Shown here piece by piece: positions 6,152 to 8,401 of a DNA stretch of 8,401 nt (position 1 is its first letter; every line of letters begins with the position of its first letter). Source of the stretch: Terriglobia bacterium (GTDB lineage: Bacteria > Acidobacteriota > Terriglobia > UBA7540). Location: the NCBI GenBank assembly GCA_030040515.1, contig JASHTO010000464.1, positions 1-8,401 on the forward strand, read 5' to 3'. Below the pieces are notes generated by a model. That model made no database searches. It saw nothing but the letters and a program-made list of their open reading frames with translations, and was not told where the DNA came from. A program made the position numbers and the translations under genes.

Positions 6152-6272
6152 CGCAGTGGGTCAGTTTGAAATTTCGGCGTAGGGGCACCCCTTGCGGGTG
6201 CCTTGTCCGATGTCGCTGGACTGAAGGGCAGGGACAAGCCCTGCCCCTACGGAGTTCAAACTGAGGCGCAAC
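6152..6272. repeat. Composite inverted-repeat element 2 (same shell, different REP doublet)
   Basis: The outer arms TCAGTTTGAA (6161-6170) and TTCAAACTGA (6255-6264) are perfect inverted copies. Around them the sequence matches element 1: the left 24 bases agree at 21 positions (6152-6175 versus 3018-3041), and the right 21 bases agree at 18 (6255-6275 versus 3161-3181). The core is unrelated: GTAG hairpin on plus at 6179-6202 (GGCACCC, loop CTTGC, GGGTGCC) and on minus at 6250-6226 (GGGCAGGG, loop CTTGT, CCCTGCCC). It fills much of the 330-base gap between two divergent genes; the remainder holds their promoters and nothing else I can identify. Confidence 0.8.
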
Positions 6273-6288
6273 CGGCCGTCCAGCCCAA

Positions 6289-6317
6289 TTGACTTTCTCT
6301 TTTCATAACCTGATAAT
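6289..6317 (+). promoter_or_regulatory. Sigma70-type promoter for the E1 dehydrogenase gene
   Basis: TTGACT (6289-6294) and GATAAT (6312-6317) are separated by exactly 17 bases and each matches 5 of 6 consensus positions. The expected start, about 6324, leaves a leader of about 64 bases and argues against translation from the in-frame ATG at 6322. It lies 14 bases past the end of the shared repeat sequence. Confidence 0.6.
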
Positions 6318-6387
6318 CCCCATGAGCGCAAGAGTCTGCCTCGCAACTTTGAGATTCAGGAAAGGTACCGCCTTCTGCGAGAGGCGA

Positions 6388-8401
6388 ATGGCCACCACCA
6401 CAAATCACGTTCTGAAAGCCGCAACGCTTTCGAAGGAGTTGCTTCTGGGTGCCTACCGGACCATGTGCATGGCGCGCCGCCTGGACGACAAGGAAATTCA
6501 GCTCAAGCGCCAGAATCGGGCGTATTTTCAAATCAGCGGCGCGGGGCACGAATGCATCGGCGTGGCGGTGGCGCTCCACCTCAAGCCCGGATACGACTGG
6601 TTTTTCCCCTACTATCGCGACCGCGCCTTCTGCCTTCAAATCGGCATGACGCCGCACGAAATGCTGCTCGCTTCCATGGGAGCAAAAGATGACCCTGCCT
6701 GCGGCGGGCGGCAAATGCCCTCGCACTGGGGATTGAAGAAGCTACACATCGTTACCGGTTCGAGCCCCACGGGAACGCGCATCCTGCATGCGGTAGGCTC
6801 CGCGGAAGCAAGCTGGTATTTCTCGCATATTCATGAGGCGGCGGACCTCGCCTCGGGTTTCCACGCGGATGAAATTGCCTACGCCTCACTGGGTGAAGGC
6901 GCCACAAGCGAAGGCGAGTTCTGGGAGTCGATGAATTACGCCTGCGGGCGACGGCTTCCGGTCCTCTATCTTGTCCAGGACAACGGTTACGCCATTTCCG
7001 TTCCCGTGGACGTGCAAACCGCGGGCGGAAAAATCTCCGGCCTGGTGCGGAGCTTCCCCAACCTGCTCACCCTGGAATGCGATGGCACGGATTTCCCCGA
7101 GAGTTACGAAACCGCTCGCAAGGCCGTCGAGCACGTGCGCGAGCGCAAAGGGCCGGCGCTGATTCACGCCCATGTGATTCGCCCGTACTCTCATTCCCTG
7201 TCGGATGACGAGCGGTTCTACAAGCCGGATGAATTGCGCCAGCAGGAAGCCCGGCGCGATCCTCTCACACGGATGGCGCACCTTCTAGTGGAAGAAAAAA
7301 TCGCCACCGAAAAGGAATTGAAGGAAATTGCCGCGTCCGTCGATCACGAGATTCGTGAAGCCGCTGACCAGGCGCTCGTCGCGCCCGTGGCCGCGCCGGA
7401 ATCCGTGATGGATTTTGTCTACTCGCCCGCCGTTGATCCCACTTCCGAGCACTTCGACCATCCGCCCAAGTTTCACGGCGAGCCCAAAACCATGGTGGAC
7501 CTCATCAACGCCTGCCTGAAAGACGAGATGACGCGCGATCCGCGCGTGGTGGTTTTTGGCGAGGATGTTGCCGATTGCAGCCACGAGGAGGACTTGTCCA
7601 AGGTGAAAGGCAAGGGCGGAGTCTTCAAAGTCACGCACGGCTTGCAGAGGCACTTCGGCAGCACGCGCTGCTTCAATTCAACCCTGGCGGAAGCGTGCAT
7701 TGTGGGCCGAGCCATCGGCATGGCCACCCGCGGCCTGAAGCCCGTGGTGGAAGTTCAGTTCTTCGATTACATCTGGCCGGCCATGATGCAGATTCGCGAC
7801 GAGCTCACCATGCTGCGCTGGCGGTCCAACAACGCCTTCTCCTGCCCGGTGGTGATTCGCGTGCCTATCGGCGGATATCTTGCCGGCGGCGCGGTTTACC
7901 ACAGCCAGTCGGGCGAATCGATTTTCACGCACCTGCCGGGACTGCGCGTGGTGATGCCTTCCACCGCTCTCGACGCCAACGGCCTGCTGCGCACCGCCAT
8001 CCGCTGCGACGACCCGGTGCTGTTTCTCGAGCCCAAACACCTGTATCGCCAGACGCACAATCGCGCGCCTTATCCCGGCCGCGATTACATGATTCCCTTT
8101 GGAAAAGCCCATCTGGTTCGCGAGGGAACGTCCCTGACCATTGTGACTTACGGCTCCCTGGTGATTCGAGCCGTGAGGGCCGCTAAGAATCTCGAGCAGG
8201 AAGGCATCCAGCCGGAAATTCTGGATTTGCGCTCGCTGAATCCCTACGACTGGGAGCTGATCGCCGCGTCTGTGAAAAAGACGAACCGCGCATTGGTCCT
8301 GCACGAAGACAGCATCTCGTGGGGCTACGGGGCGGAAATCGCGGCGCGAATCGCCGACGAATTATTTTCCTATCTCGATGCCCCCGTCCGCCGCCTGGCC
8401 G
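6388..8401 (+). CDS. Fused E1 alpha/beta subunit of a 2-oxoacid dehydrogenase complex, C-terminus cut by the edge
   Basis: Thiamine-diphosphate enzyme that decarboxylates a 2-oxoacid and passes the acyl group to lipoyl-E2. The alpha half (residues 1 to about 345) has YYRDR at 75-79 and a TPP/Mg motif from G169-E170-G171 to D198-N199, with AISVPV following. The beta half starts about Met369 (MVDLINACLKDEMTRD) with FGEDVA, LAEA (Glu435, TPP-activating position) and HSQSGE (His505). The transketolase C-terminal part runs from about 572. 671 residues are seen; 40-50 are probably missing. Separate alpha and beta genes are the commoner arrangement, though fused forms are known in Bacteroidetes and Acidobacteria. 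The TPP motif has Glu where GDG is usual; I recall GEG in fused forms but cannot check. ATG 6388 has GAGAGG 3 bases upstream and fits the alpha N-terminus; in-frame ATG 6322 lacks a ribosome site. Substrate is undecided: branched-chain 2-oxoacid is slightly favoured over pyruvate or acetoin. Confidence 0.93.
   Translation, partial: MATTTNHVLKAATLSKELLLGAYRTMCMARRLDDKEIQLKRQNRAYFQISGAGHECIGVAVALHLKPGYDWFFPYYRDRAFCLQIGMTPHEMLLASMGAKDDPACGGRQMPSHWGLKKLHIVTGSSPTGTRILHAVGSAEASWYFSHIHEAADLASGFHADEIAYASLGEGATSEGEFWESMNYACGRRLPVLYLVQDNGYAISVPVDVQTAGGKISGLVRSFPNLLTLECDGTDFPESYETARKAVEHVRERKGPALIHAHVIRPYSHSLSDDERFYKPDELRQQEARRDPLTRMAHLLVEEKIATEKELKEIAASVDHEIREAADQALVAPVAAPESVMDFVYSPAVDPTSEHFDHPPKFHGEPKTMVDLINACLKDEMTRDPRVVVFGEDVADCSHEEDLSKVKGKGGVFKVTHGLQRHFGSTRCFNSTLAEACIVGRAIGMATRGLKPVVEVQFFDYIWPAMMQIRDELTMLRWRSNNAFSCPVVIRVPIGGYLAGGAVYHSQSGESIFTHLPGLRVVMPSTALDANGLLRTAIRCDDPVLFLEPKHLYRQTHNRAPYPGRDYMIPFGKAHLVREGTSLTIVTYGSLVIRAVRAAKNLEQEGIQPEILDLRSLNPYDWELIAASVKKTNRALVLHEDSISWGYGAEIAARIADELFSYLDAPVRRLA

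Noticed and set aside
3022..6264. CRISPR-like array from the repeated elements
   Set aside because: The copies are kilobases apart with genes between them, and there are no regular spacers or cas genes.
6143..6281. Target-site duplication around element 2
   Set aside because: The flanks share GC-rich bases, but the best 9-mer alignment matches only 6 of 9 positions, so it is not supportable.
6322..6387. In-frame ATG at 6322 as the start of the E1 gene
   Set aside because: It has no ribosome binding site, sits at or before the predicted transcription start, and would add 22 residues not matching the E1 alpha N-terminus.
7678..8304. Minus-strand open frame (208 codons) opposite the E1 beta half, with similar ones at 6886-7281 and 7285-7653
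   Set aside because: All are antisense to the conserved E1 protein and have no coding signature of their own.

Overview
The window looks like part of a GC-rich bacterial chromosome, and Acidobacteriota is my best guess. That guess is an inference from gene style: an arginine block with its own ArgR, exported proteins of a kind common in that phylum, an LssY C-terminal-domain protein, a fused alpha/beta 2-oxoacid dehydrogenase E1, and many GTAG-type palindromes between genes. No rRNA or marker gene confirms it. Every gene except the last lies on the minus strand.

Positions 1-2949 hold an arginine block read right to left: argR (arginine-responsive regulator), argG (argininosuccinate synthase), then argH (argininosuccinate lyase), which runs off the left edge. 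argG and argH overlap by ATGA, so their translation is probably coupled. Together they convert citrulline plus aspartate into arginine plus fumarate. The DNA just upstream of argR has a promoter-like pair and a 7-bp inverted repeat over the -10/start region, a reasonable place for autoregulation.

Positions 2950-6387 hold three minus-strand genes that are not obviously linked: a secreted methionine-rich protein, a small cytoplasmic-looking protein of unknown role, and an exported protein ending in an LssY C-terminal domain. Each has a candidate promoter of its own. Between them lie three palindromic elements (about 3018-3178, 4611-4669 and 6152-6272). Each is an inverted pair of hairpins starting with GTAG, the layout of REP doublets. 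Two of them are also wrapped in a shared outer inverted repeat built on CAGTTTGAA.

Positions 6388-8401 hold, on the plus strand, a fused E1 alpha-beta subunit of a 2-oxoacid (probably branched-chain or pyruvate) dehydrogenase complex. It has a good sigma70-type promoter just after the third element and is cut by the right edge about 40-50 residues short of its expected end.

I see no defence system, CRISPR array, tRNA, rRNA or intact insertion sequence. The most unusual content is the repeat family: the two hairpins of a doublet differ by paired, stem-preserving changes, and similar outer arms enclose unrelated cores.
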